Made by a program: the position numbers and the translations under genes. Of a DNA stretch of 64,000 nt, positions 22,178 to 32,902 are shown piece after piece. Each line of letters starts with the position of its first letter. The stretch's first letter is position 1. Below the pieces are notes generated by a model that saw only the letters and a list, made by a program, of their open reading frames with translations, was not told where the DNA came from and searched no databases. The stretch covers positions 30,648,201 to 30,712,200 of the forward strand of contig OY821771.1 of the NCBI GenBank assembly GCA_963682175.1, given 5' to 3'. The stretch is from Triglochin maritima. Its lineage: Eukaryota > Streptophyta > Magnoliopsida > Alismatales > Juncaginaceae.

Positions 22178-23275
22178 CATGATCGGAGTCATCCATGCAA
22201 TGATCATTTAAATTCTCATGAATCAAGGGGTACTCTTCTTCCAATTCTTCTTCCAAGTCCCGGATAAGATTGACTTCCATGGGGTCCTCGAAAGATGCCG
22301 GCTGTCTAGCCATATTGAACACATGGAATGTCGCGGTCAAATTCCCGAACGACAATTTCACGAGTCCCGTACGACAATTGATCAAGGCATTTGATGTCGC
22401 CAAAAAAGGTCTACCCAAAATCAATGGAATCTGAGAGTGGGTAGTCTTAATTGGTTCGGTCTCAAGGACGACGAAGTCAACGGGAAATATGAAATCGCCG
22501 ACCTTGATTAGGACATCTTCAATGACCCCCAACGGGACTTTGATCGAACGATCAGCCAACTGCAAAGTTGTTTTCGTAGGCTTGAGAGTGGCTAGGCTTA
22601 ATCGTTGATACACAGAAGCAGGTAAGAGGTTAACCGCCGACCCTAGATCTAGCAAAACATTGTTAATGCGAGAGTCCCCAATGATACATGAAATTGTTGG
22701 ACTGCCCGGGTCCTTCAATTTTATGTATGTTGGGTTCGAGATGATCGAACTCACATTAGCCGCCAAAAAGGCTTTGATAGGGACATTGGTTTTCCTCTTA
22801 GTTGTACAGAGATCCTTCAGGAATTTTGCATATGGAGGTATTTGTTGAATCATGTCTAACAAAGGAATGTTGACATTCACTTTCTTAAATATCTCCATCA
22901 TTTTATCCACACTGTCACTCTGTTTCTTAGACAACCTACTAGGATAAGGAGCTTTTGGTAGGTATGTCTTGGGCGGAGCCGGAGAAGGAGGCTTTGGTGT
23001 ATTACTCTCACCCTCGGCCTCTTCCTCACCATCATTCCCATAAGGGGGTGGCACAGATGGATTTTCTGGCAATGATACGTGGTTGTTGACCTGCTTCCCA
23101 TTTCTCAGGGTTACAATGACATTAACATGTTCCACAGGTTCTTCCACGTAGTTCACTTGCCCCCCCCCCCCCCCCCCCCCCCCCGTGGTCTTGAACTTGC
23201 ATTTTGCATGTTCGAGTGCTGTTGAGCACGGGGGTTAGCCACAGGTTGGCTAGGCAGGCTCACTCTCTCTCTCAT
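22158..23275 (-). CDS. GyII protease-like ORF
   Basis: The ORF begins in the +1 frame at an ATG overlapping the end of gag (23275). It passes the poly-G tract (23184-23160) and continues as [42 protein letters not shown] and [10 protein letters not shown]. The retropepsin-like domain follows: [14 protein letters not shown] (D-L-G active-site motif), [21 protein letters not shown] and [19 protein letters not shown]. With 25 G residues as given, the ATG frame and the protease frame do not match; 23 or 26 would restore one frame. The acidic C-terminus ends at 22158, where the pol frame takes over. Confidence 0.8.
23160..23184. repeat. 25-nt poly-C/poly-G homopolymer inside coding sequence
   Basis: A run of 25 C (plus strand) replaces the 8-nt GGTGGAGG found at the equivalent place in GyI. 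It sits within the protease ORF and shifts its frame. Such long G runs are hard to sequence, so the length may be wrong. Confidence 0.9.
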
Positions 23276-24734
23276 GTACAGACTGAGCCAACTGACCCAT
23301 CTGAAGCTCGAGAGATTTGATGGTCTGCTGATTCGAAGTGAGAACTTGACTCGTGGACGACATAAAGTTTTTTACAGAGTTCTCAAGTCCACGAGTTAAG
23401 TTCTCAAGTGAATTAAACCGGGTTTCCAAGTTGTTTGAATTTGGGAAACCTGGTTGGTTGGTATTCTGACTTTGGGGTGGCTGATGAGACTGTGAATGCA
23501 TGGGAGGGTAGTGTGGTCGGTTAGGTGGTCGAGAAAAGTTTGAAGGACCACCTGAGGCATTGTTATGGTTCCATGAAAAATTAGGGTGGTTCCTCCATCC
23601 AGGGTTATATGATGATGAATATGGGTCATTCCTGGATCTATCATAGATGGCATTTACATGTTCTATCTCAGGAGGAATGGATGCACACTCACCCCCTATA
23701 TGACCTATCCTACCACATAAATGACATGGAACTGAACCAGATGCAGACACATGAGATACATCGTGCTGGTTTTGGAGCTCAATTGAATCCATACGGCGCA
23801 TTAAGGCCGTCATGCACGCCTCGGTGGCCGTAGTGGAATCGACAGCAAATGTGGAACCCGATCTAGTCGAGTTTGCATTCGCGATCCTCGCTCCTATACT
23901 AGATGATGCAGGTGGTTCCCTCACACTCTCCCATTGCATTGTTTTCTCGGCGAGGTCTTCTAGGAAAGCTCATGCCTCCCTTTCATCCTTTCCCAAGAAC
24001 TCTCCTTCACACATGGACTCAAGGAGCGTTCGGGATGGAATGTGAAGACCGTCGTAGATAATTTGACACAGGCGCCACAACTCAATGCCATGGTGAGGGC
24101 CTGAGGATAGTAGCTCCTTGAACCTCTCTAAGTATGCATGAAATGATTCGGTCTCATGTTGATAGAACGAATTGATTTCGTTCCTCAATTTTTGAGTCCG
24201 ATGATTTGGAAAATACTTTTTGAGGAATGCAGATTGAAACTCATCCCAAGTCCTGAAGGCATTCGCCTGGTTGCTGTACAACCACTTCTTGGCGTCATCC
24301 TTAAGCGCAAAGGGGACAAGCCTAAGATGAATGGAGTCTGTGCTAAGTTGTTGTAGTTTGAACATAGCACAGACCTCCTCAAATTCCCTGAGAAAGATAT
24401 AGGGGTCACCTTTCCCAGTGAAATGAGGGAGCATGGAAATAAACTGAGGCTTGACCTCAAAATGGTTCCCATTTGCCTCTGGCAATACGATGCATGAGGG
24501 TAGAGCGGTACGGCTCGGGTAGCATCGATCACGAAGAGGTATGGGAACGACAAATGGAAGAACAGGTGGAGCAGGTGGGTCCAGCAACTGCTCCTCCTCA
24601 CGGAAATTAGCAGCCATTGAACCCGGATTGCGTGCGACACGAGAGGAGGAAGGCGTCGAGAAGTCGACTACCGAAGCAGGGTTGACAACGCGCCTCGTCA
24701 AACGACCACTCTCGTCTCGTGCCCACGAAAGCAT
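23250..24734 (-). pseudogene. gag: GyII Gag with one in-frame stop
   Basis: The sequence is closely similar to GyI Gag along its whole length. Likely start is the ATG at 24734 (MLSWARDESGRL). The capsid core has FTGKGDPYIFLREFEEVC, LRLVPFALKDDAKKWL and FLKKYFPNHRTQKLRNE. Near 23972-23970 a TGA stands where GyI has TGG (Trp), the only stop in the frame. The zinc knuckle PCHLCGRIGHIGGEC (about 23735) keeps all four ligands (C-X2-C-X4-H-X4-C). The Pro/His/Gln-rich linker and C-terminal helix follow. The frame ends at 23250 after HERESEPA. Confidence 0.85.
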
Positions 24735-25781
24735 GCACAAAGGTGGACACACACAAAACAAAACATTTTTTAACAAAGAATGTGCGTAGAGGAGAAGACG
24801 AGGGAACACAGGAGAGAAAGAATGACTCAGGAGAGAAGGGGAGAAGTCCTTATGCTACGACGGATGGGTACAGGTAGAAGCAATCCTAAGGTCGCTATAG
24901 GTCCTCACAGCTAGACGACGCCTAACTGCGAGGTCACACAGCCTCAACACGCCTCACCTCCCTACAACGATGACCACAAAGCCCAGCAAGTGAGCCAAGA
25001 TCCAGGGATCTCGTCTCTCCTACTATCGACAAAGTGGGCAACGCCGATCAGGTCATGACGGTCGGGACCGGATCACTCTTCTAATGCGCCCGAAATCCTT
25101 AGGGCCAATGTCTACTTGATTTTAAAAATTAGTCTCTTTATTAGTGTGGTTTTTGGGGTGAAGGAAAGGGTGATGAAATCCCCCACCTTATCTTTTATGG
25201 GACAACCCCTCCTTAGTAGTGTTTTGGAGTCCTAATCTAGCAATCAACTCTCCAAACAAAACGCTCAACTCACACTTGTTTCAATGCACTTCCTACTAAC
25301 TAATGCATGTTCATACGAAATGCATGAATGAGAGTAGAAGGTGCGTACCTCACGCCAGCTCTCAGCAACAGAAAATAAAGCTAAGATAAAAGACAATCTA
25401 AATGCCTAAGTCACATACATGATGCATGGCCTAAACAAAAAGAATGCCTAATCTTTTGCTTTGAGTTTTAGAGTCCAAGTTGCTTAAGGGAGGTTTGATT
25501 ATTGATCTGGGAACAAACTATAAGTCAAAACATGCCAAATTAAGTCCCAGACCACTATATCATATAAAGAAATACTCCAAAGAAAGTTAGAGGTGAAATG
25601 AAACAACTAGACCGCCAGTTGGCGGTTGTAGACCGCTGATTGGCGGTCTTCTTCTCTCAAACCGCCTCCAAACTTCACCAGATGCTTCCCCTTCTCAATA
25701 TGAGTCTCCTGAAACAAAGAAAACTACAAGACAAAAATTAAATCCACTCGAATCGTCCAAACAAGAGTCTGGACTGGCACC
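24735..25781 (-). other. GyII leader with palindrome pair
   Basis: Noncoding. The palindromes ACCGCCAGTTGGCGGT (25611-25626) and GACCGCTGATTGGCGGTC (25631-25648) stand about 135-190 nt from the primer site, as in GyI. The remaining conserved blocks match the GyI and GyIII leaders. Confidence 0.6.
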
Positions 25782-25799
25782 TCCCCGGCAATGGTGCCA
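25782..25799 (-). other. GyII primer-binding site (tRNA-Asp type)
   Basis: The sense reads TGGCACCATTGCCGGGGA, two transitions away from the tRNA-Asp complement. It lies 5 nt from the LTR. Confidence 0.78.
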
Positions 25800-25804
25800 A
25801 AAAC

Positions 25805-27205
25805 TTGTTGAACGTTTTATATTTCTACCGCAAGTGCACGGCCGCGATGAAGCGGTGGCAAGTACGGGTCGTCCTCAGGGAGGTGAGCTCGCTCTTGTTT
25901 ATCAGAAATCAAGTGGCACAAAAAGATGGAAGAAAGTTGTTTATGCTAATCTAAACTATGCTAACACGAAGAAGCAAATGCGAAGGAAACAAAACAAACG
26001 AATACTTCAACTAAGCTAGAGAAACTTGATACTATGGAGAAATCAGTAAGAGAGAGAGCCCCTTAGGGGGTGGAGTGACTACACATACACAATAAGGAGG
26101 CAAGAATATCTTCCTATAGGCATAAGTGGAGGTAGTGTTTGCATGTATGGGAGGTGTATACTTATCATGGCAAAACCCATCAATTAAATCACTAACCTAC
26201 TTTGATTAACATTCATAAACACAAGCTGGTTATTTAAGAAACTAAACAAGCATCGGAGGTGTCTTAAAACTTGTGGCAAAACCCATCTAGTGAAGTGTTC
26301 TATTCTAACAAGCAAGCATGCATTCATATTAATCAACACATTTCAAAATAAACATCCTTCCTTCCTTAATTGCATATATGATAATCATCTCCACCACCCA
26401 AAAGGGGAGTGGTTTTACTCACTACACATTACACTACACATTACACTAAGATAAGAAAACATATTAACTAAGCTAGATTTAATAAAAGACAATTAAACTA
26501 AAACATGCATCAACAATAAAAGAAGCACAAAACTAAGGAAATTTTATTGATTGAAGACTCACAATACCAGTAGCATCTCCCCCATTGAGTTTCTTGCTTC
26601 AAGGCTTTCACTTCAATTAGGGAGAATGGCCACAAGCATGGAGTGATTACAATGGAAGGTGAAGAGTTCTATTTATAGCCATGGAAAAAGTTAATCCGGG
26701 ACAATCCCCCGATGTGGGACTAAACAAATACCATAAATAGCATAAGCACGCTCTAATACACACGCCAGAAAAAGCTAAGCGGATTCGGATCCACCTGGAC
26801 CGCCAATTAGCGGTTCCAGACCGCCAATTGGCGGTCTACAGGGTCCGGATTCGTCTGGGCTTTCTAGGAGGCTTTCCTGGATGGTAGTCTTGGTCTTTGA
26901 TGCGGTTACTTGACTTGTTGGAGCTCCGACCCGAATCGAATTGGTAAAATACTCCCCATGATGGTATGGAGTATTCTGTTTTGCTTTTAGGTCCTTCTGT
27001 CTTGCAATCAGGTCCTTCTTCCTTGCATCTTGGTCCCCAGATCTCACAATTCAGTCCTTTTTTCCAGCTTTTAGGACTTTTTATGCTTCATCTCTTCAAA
27101 CCTATTTATTCCTGAAAACTAAACATAAAACTCGTAACATAGCATTGTTTAGGTGAAAGATAATGGATATAAGATACAAATATAAGCATGAAATGATGTC
27201 AATCA
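25805..27205 (-). repeat. GyII 5' LTR
   Basis: The LTR is 1401 bp and nearly identical to the 3' copy. Palindromes lie at 26798-26815 and 26818-26837. It is followed outside by the AGGAC duplication. Confidence 0.92.
26670..26721 (-). promoter_or_regulatory. USE plus TATA in GyII 5' LTR
   Basis: AGTCCCACATCG lies at 26721-26710 and TATAAATA at 26677-26670, with 32 bp between. This copy would drive the full-length element RNA. Confidence 0.62.
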
Positions 27206-28436
27206 AGGACCATACTCCATAAGATACAACAATGTAAAGTGTAAATGTAATAATGATAAAATGATATGATTTAATTGAGACTCGTCATCGTCTTTATCCA
27301 TTACTAACCTATAACATTTTTATAAAAGAGATCCATTCACATTGAATAATATGATAATGATATATAAAAAGTTCATATATTACTAATGAAGCAAAAATTC
27401 ATATGTATCGAGATATTACCTCCGTTGTGTGTTGTAAAAAGTGTATATGAATGTCCAATAATCTTCAAAATAAAAACAAATGCAATTAAAAAATAAATTA
27501 TATTAAGAATAGATCTATGATTCACAATAAATAAACATTCTAAATCAAACCAAAACAACAACAAAATCAACCAAAACAAAGTTCCAACCAAAAATTTGTC
27601 ACAAACAACACAAAACAGAAAACCGAAATCCTTAAAAATCAACATTAAACTGCAAATTTTTGAAACCCATATCCAAACTCAAAAAACACAAACCACAAAG
27701 TCTTAAAAAATTCTAAAAATAAACCCAAACAACAAAAATCAACAAAAACAAAGTTTCAACCAAAAATTTGTCACAAACAACATGAAACTCAGAATCACAA
27801 AACCAAAATCCTTAAAAATAAATATTAAACTATAAATTTTGAAAACCCATAATCCAAACTCAAAAAAACAAAATCGAACACCAAAAATCAATGCTAAAAT
27901 CAACATTAAAATCCAAAAATTTAAAACCAAACTTCGACAATACACTTAGGTTTAACATTTATTACTTTCAAAATTGTATATGTACGTCCACTATTACAAA
28001 ACACAAAACTCGATCTTCTCTTCTCCAATGTAGATGAAATTAGTGGTTGTAGATTGCATTCCAAAAACCTAACCTACTCATCCCAAACCCCAATTCAAAA
28101 CACAATCCCAAATCCAAACACAAAAACCAAAACCAAAATCCACCAAAATCAACAAAAACATACAAATCTAACCTAAAACATGAATAATAATCAATATCTA
28201 ACATATAAATGAAGTAATATACAACAAAAATGCAAAAATGGAAATTAACACAGACGCCTTCCCGTTGGGGAAGGCGTTTAACACAGACGCCCCATCCATG
28301 GGGCAGGCGTCTAATACAGACGCCTTGTTTTTTTTTTTTTGATTTTGATTTTGTTTTTTTAATTTCGACTTTATTTTTTAAATTTTTTAATTTCGATTTT
28401 TTTTTTATTTTTTTAATTTCGATTTTATTTTTGTAG
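27206..28436. other. AT-rich sequence upstream of MULE ORF, with tandem duplication and hairpins
   Basis: No gene is supported. A roughly 172-bp segment rich in CAAAA/AAAATC words is tandemly repeated (from about 27568 and about 27740). At 28254-28312 are two GC-rich inverted repeats embedded in AACACAGACGCC units. A T-rich tract (28330-28435) ending TTTTTGTAG looks like a polypyrimidine tract and 3' splice site, so this region may hold an intron and an unrecognised first exon of the transposase gene. Confidence 0.5.
28254..28312. repeat. two GACGCC inverted repeats
   Basis: ACGCCTTCCC (28254-28263) pairs perfectly with GGGAAGGCGT (28268-28277) around a GTTG loop. AGACGCC (28285-28291) pairs with GGCGTCT (28306-28312) around a CCCCATCCATGGGG core. 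Both are preceded by AACACAGACGCC. Confidence 0.75.
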
Positions 28437-30197
28437 ATTCCAGATTTCGGTGGTGATGGAGTGGATTACAGTGAGTTATTTCAAACTACACAAATCTTTA
28501 CAACAATCGATGAAGCATGTAAATGGGCCAAACAAGTAGCTATCGGAGCTGGGTTTTTTTTGGTCGTGTCGTCGTACAAAACAAGATCAGATAGTCGGAT
28601 GGATTGTTATTTGAGATGCGACCGGCGAAATCAAATGGAGTCTCGGGATATGGATACTGCACTTCGAAGAAACACCAAAAGAAAGGGTTGCGGTTGCCGT
28701 TTCTTAATAAAAGTGGTGGAGCGACGGGATCGTGATGGATGGGTTGTGGTTTTTAATAGTGGTCACGGACATCACAACCACAGACTGGCAGTTTATCCAG
28801 AGGGTCATCGTCAAATTAGTGGTCTAAGTTCTGGGGCGAAGAAGATTGTTCGTGATATGACAGAGGCGCAAGCAAAACCACGGAACATCTTGAAGGCAGT
28901 AAAAGAAAAATTCCCGGAGGACAATCCAAATCAAAGGCATATTTATAATTTCAGAGATTACATGAGGAGGACAAAATCTGAAGATCGGAATCCCGTCCAG
29001 CAGTTTCTCTACCAAGCAGTGCAGTGTGAGTACTTACATTGGATTATGGCGGATCCAGAAACTGATGTCGTCACTCACGCTTTTTTGGCACATCCGACGT
29101 CAGTCCAGTTGTTGCGGACATATCCTTTCGTTATCTGCATGGATTCGACTTACAAGACGAACAAGTATAAGATGCCTTTGTTCGAAATGATTGGGGTCAC
29201 ACCAGCAAACATGAATTTCCTTATTGGATATGCGATTTTGATGGATGAATCTTACTCCAGTTATTTGTGGGTGATGGAGAAGTTGAGAGATCTGTTATTG
29301 GGGACTGTCAGCCCGACTGCAATAATAACAGACCGGGAGTTAGGCCTTATGCGACCAGTGAGAGAGGTTTTTCCTGACTCTGCTCATTTACTCTGCACAT
29401 GGCACATCAACAAAGACGTATTGAATTACGCATACCACGTATTCGGCAAGAATAAGGAGATGGCAGAGACTTTGAGGCGTGGAAGATGGAGGAAGATCAT
29501 GCTTTCTACTTCAGAAGCCGAGTATGATAGAGCTGTGTATGCTCTGAAAGATTTGTATAGATCGTGGCCGGCTATCACGGAGTATCTGGACACCACGTGG
29601 TTGGTGCATAAAGAAAAGTTTGTGCTGAATTGGACGAACAAAGTCCTTCATTTTGGGAACACCACGAATTGTAGGGTCGAAAGTGCTCATTCGGCTCTAA
29701 AAGAGTGGATTTCTACATCGACTGCAGCTCTGGACACTCTTTTCGAGCGCGTCAACGCGGCTACTGAAATGCAGCTGACGAATATTCGAAACTTTCTTGA
29801 AGACTCGAGACGGCGAAATTTGACTAATTTCGGACATGCTCTATATCGTCACATAAATGGTAGAGTTTCGCATCACTGTTTGCAGTTGCTGAGTCAGGAG
29901 GTGAAGAGAATGCAACAGTTAGATGATGAAGTTGAATATCGTTGCGAGTGCGCTTTTCTGACTTCTCATGGGATACCTTGCGCATGTACCATCCGTGGAT
30001 GTCTTGAATCAGAAAACGGAATTTACTTAGAGCAGATTCATTCGTTCTGGAGGACACTTGTCATTGGGGAAGGAGCCGGGAACGCAGAGTTTGTGTCTCA
30101 GGCAGCTCAAGACGTCGAACATTTTCGCAGTCTGGTTGATGAGATTGCAGTCAGGCAGCTCAAGACGTCGAACATTTTTTTAAAAACAAATAAATAA
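28437..30197 (+). CDS. MULE/FAR1-type transposase (exon, largely intact)
   Basis: Uninterrupted frame of about 585 residues. It starts after a splice-acceptor-like TTTTTGTAG and has no early ATG, so an upstream exon is likely. The N-terminal part resembles the FAR1-type DNA-binding domain (DEACKWAKQVAIGAGFFLVV, CDRRNQ, KRKGCGCRF, VFNSGHGHHNH). The MULE transposase domain follows: RTYPFVICMDSTYKTNKYKM (first Asp), IGVTPANMNFLIGYAIL, TAIITDRELGLMRPVREVFP (second Asp), LLCTWHINKDVLN, and TTWLVHKEKFVLNW. A SWIM-like zinc motif lies at YRCECAFLTSHGIPCAC, but the final ligand usually His is Cys. The tail repeats a 27-bp segment out of frame (30099 and 30152). It would cut and paste its own or related Mutator-like elements; I did not find terminal inverted repeats. 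Confidence 0.87.
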   Translation: MPDFGGDGVDYSELFQTTQIFTTIDEACKWAKQVAIGAGFFLVVSSYKTRSDSRMDCYLRCDRRNQMESRDMDTALRRNTKRKGCGCRFLIKVVERRDRDGWVVVFNSGHGHHNHRLAVYPEGHRQISGLSSGAKKIVRDMTEAQAKPRNILKAVKEKFPEDNPNQRHIYNFRDYMRRTKSEDRNPVQQFLYQAVQCEYLHWIMADPETDVVTHAFLAHPTSVQLLRTYPFVICMDSTYKTNKYKMPLFEMIGVTPANMNFLIGYAILMDESYSSYLWVMEKLRDLLLGTVSPTAIITDRELGLMRPVREVFPDSAHLLCTWHINKDVLNYAYHVFGKNKEMAETLRRGRWRKIMLSTSEAEYDRAVYALKDLYRSWPAITEYLDTTWLVHKEKFVLNWTNKVLHFGNTTNCRVESAHSALKEWISTSTAALDTLFERVNAATEMQLTNIRNFLEDSRRRNLTNFGHALYRHINGRVSHHCLQLLSQEVKRMQQLDDEVEYRCECAFLTSHGIPCACTIRGCLESENGIYLEQIHSFWRTLVIGEGAGNAEFVSQAAQDVEHFRSLVDEIAVRQLKTSNIFLKTNK

Positions 30198-30208
30198 CGT
30201 AATGTTAC

Positions 30209-30262
30209 CTCATACGGGTAAACCGGGGGAACTGCTGGCTGCTTCCCTGGCCTCCGAGACAT
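30209..30262 (-). other. possible first coding exon of a convergent minus-strand gene
   Basis: The minus strand has a TATA motif at 30332-30323, an ATG at 30262 and 18 codons (MSRRPGKQPAVPPVYPYE). A splice-donor-like GAG/GTAAC follows, with GT at 30208-30207. Downstream in sense is the transposase gene itself, and no second exon is recognised. Two-gene MULEs with convergent transcription are known, so this could be a remnant; it could also be chance. Confidence 0.25.
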
Positions 30263-31200
30263 TCGTAATCTTGTGTAGTAGGTATAGGAAGAGAAAGTTT
30301 TGAAAAAAGAGTGAAATTGTGAGATATATAAGCAAAAATAGGAGGAAGGGCAATTTGGTAATTTCAAGGGGCGATTTAAGTAATTTTGGGGCGATGTTTA
30401 GCAGTTCAGTAAATTTAATGTGATAATAATGGTAAATTTATGTCAATATATTTTAAAGGTAGTGAATACCTCAATTTGGATTTTTTATTTTGAAATGTAA
30501 TTTCAAGGTATTTCTTTAAAAGTTTGTATAATATATAGATTATGAAGTTATTTGTTAGTTTTACACATGATTTTTATCCATCTGATACTTTATATTTGAT
30601 TCCATGGGGGATATGAGAAAATAATCCTAGAATTCATATTTAATCCTAGAATACCTACAACGAATGTGGTTAAAAGGAAAATATTTTTCTTTCCCTTGAT
30701 ATCAAGATGCACAAACCCCCTTAAATGTGTTTATCCCTTACACAAGCTTAAGTGAAAACCTTTTATCTCAATTTGAAGGGACTAAGATGGGAATGTCTCT
30801 ATAGATATAAGGGTGTAATGGAGCCGAATTCCATCGAATTGATATAGTTTAAGTTTGGTGTGATAAAAAGAAGTTCATGTTTGAGTTTAAGATTGAGTTT
30901 TTCTCGAGCTCAGTTTAATTGTTTGAGTTTGGCTTGTTGGATTACAATGGTGTCTGTGTTAATTTATTTGTTAAAAGCTTGAAATATATTAAAAAATGAA
31001 AAAACCCAGTCAAGGAATGACTATGGTAACAAAGAGATAGGAACGATTAAACTAACAATATATTTTAGGGAAATTAATTCCTAGTCACAAAAGCCTTCCA
31101 CTTCATTGATAAAAGGGTTGAAAAGTCAACTTTATTTTTAAGCCATGACCCTTTTGTTTTTTCAAAGTTGCCCTCTATTTTTCAACTAATTACAGGAATG
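30263..31200. other. no gene; AT-rich intergenic sequence
   Basis: No coding similarity was seen. The block at 31070-31200 (AATTCCTAGTCACAAAAGC...GACCCTTTTG...GAATGCCAACTAA) recurs at 36060-36200 in front of the second minisatellite array, so it belongs to a duplicated repeat unit. Confidence 0.5.
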
Positions 31201-31202
31201 CC

Positions 31203-32755
31203 AACTAATTTGATCCAGACACATCGATCGACCGGAAAATGTGCTGCGTTCGACCGATGAGACTCCCCTCGAACTAACTCATCTTACACTCCAACTAACG
31301 CCTTCAATGCCCCCACTAACTCGATTTAGACTCCAACTAACTCGTTCAAGACTCCAACTGACTCGATCCAAACTCAAGCTAACTCAATCCACACTCCACC
31401 TCACTCGATTAAGATTTGGACTAACTCGATCCACACTCCTACTAACTCGATCCACACTCCAACTAACTCGATCCAGACTTGGACTAACTCATTCACCACT
31501 ACAACTAACTTGATCCAGACTCCAACTAACTCAATCCAGACACATCGATCGACCAGATTCCGTTCAACGGGAAATTGTGTTTCGTTAGACCGGTGAGACT
31601 CTCATCATACTAACTCGTTCAACACTCCAACTAACACGATCCAGACTCAACCTAACTCGACCCACACTCCAACTAACTTGATCCAGACTCGGACTAACTC
31701 ACTCAACACTGCAACTAACTTGATCCACACTCCAACTAACTCGTTCAACACTCCAACTAACTCGATCCACAGTGAAACTAACTCGATCCACACTCCAACA
31801 AACTCGATCCACACTCGGACTAACTCGCTCACAACTTCAACTAACTCGATCCAGACTCGGACTAACTCGTTCAACACTCCAACTAACTCGATCCAAACCT
31901 GAACCAACTTGATCCACACTCCAACTAACTCCATCTACACTCGCACTAACTCGCTCAACACTTCAACTAACTCGATCTAGACTCAGACTAACTCAATCCA
32001 TACTCCAACTAACTCATTCAACACTCCAACTAACTCGATCTATACAGGAACTAACTCGATCCACACTCAACCTAACTTGATCCAAACTCAGACTAACTCG
32101 ATCTGCACTCCAACTAACTCGATCCAGACTGGAACTAACTCGTTCACCACTACAACTAACTCGATCCAGACACAAACTAACTCGATCCAAACGCATCGGT
32201 CGATCGGAAAATGTGTTCCATTTGACCGAAAATGTGTTTCGTTCGACCAGAAATTGTGTTACATTCGACCGGTGAGACTTCCATCGAACTAACTCATTCA
32301 ACCATCCAACTAACTTGATCCAAACTCAAAGTAACTCGATCCACACTCCAACTAACTCAATCTAAACTCCGACTAACTCGTTCAACACTGCAACTAACTC
32401 GATCCACACTCGGACTAACTCGTTCAACCCTCAAACTAACTCGTTCAACACTCCAACTAACTCAATCCAAACTCGAACTAACTAGATCCACACTCCAACT
32501 ATATCCAGAGTCAGACTAACTTACTCAACACTGCAACTAACTCGATCCCTACTCGAACTAACTTGTTCAGCACTCCAACTAACTCAATCCAGACTCGAAC
32601 TAATTCGATCCACACTCCAACTATCTCGATCCACACTCGTACTAACTTGCTCAACACCACAACTAACTCGATCCAGACTCGGACTTACTCGATCCACACT
32701 TTAACTAACTCGATCCAGACTCCAACTAACGAGATCTGGACACATCGATCGACCG
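31203..32755. repeat. 21-bp minisatellite array 1 with GACCG-rich spacers
   Basis: There are dozens of units of the type ACTCGATCCAGACTCGGACTA (21 bp, variable positions after ACTC and TCAA). Blocks are separated by spacers of about 60-110 bp at 31205-31275, 31540-31605 and 32180-32290 built from CATCGGTCGA, GGAAAATGTG and TTCGACCGGTGAGAC. Because 21 is a multiple of three, frames on both strands stay open and read as heptads (for example TNSIHTP). These are not credible proteins. Confidence 0.9.
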
Positions 32756-32902
32756 AAATTTTTAGGCACTTTCTACCTCTCTTTTTGGTCAACCGTTATT
32801 CTTTGACATCGAACCCACGCTCAAATCGACTTAATTTTCCCCCCAAACTTCTTAATTAGGTCGATCGCCCGTGCGAGTTTGGACTCGACCTAGACTCGAA
32901 AT

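Larger units (their letters stand above)
15096..27205 (-). mobile_element. GyII: near-complete Athila-like gypsy element
   Basis: The element is 12,110 bp on the minus strand with LTRs of 1399 and 1401 bp. It is flanked by a perfect target duplication AGGAC (15091-15095 and 27206-27210). In sense order it has 5' LTR, primer site, leader, gag, protease-like ORF, RT/RNase H, integrase, an additional 3' ORF, internal polypurine tract, 3' noncoding region, polypurine tract and 3' LTR. Similar LTRs and mostly open frames suggest a fairly recent insertion. A few lesions remain: a TGA in gag, a poly-G tract, and a frameshift at the RT/integrase junction. The RT architecture ([17 protein letters not shown]) and the extra ORF fit the Athila lineage. 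Confidence 0.93.

Noticed and set aside
27373..27945. Hydrophobic minus-strand ORFs upstream of the MULE gene
   Set aside because: The sequence is AT-rich, tandemly duplicated A/C-rich DNA that yields Phe/Leu/Ile-rich frames; no homology is recognisable.
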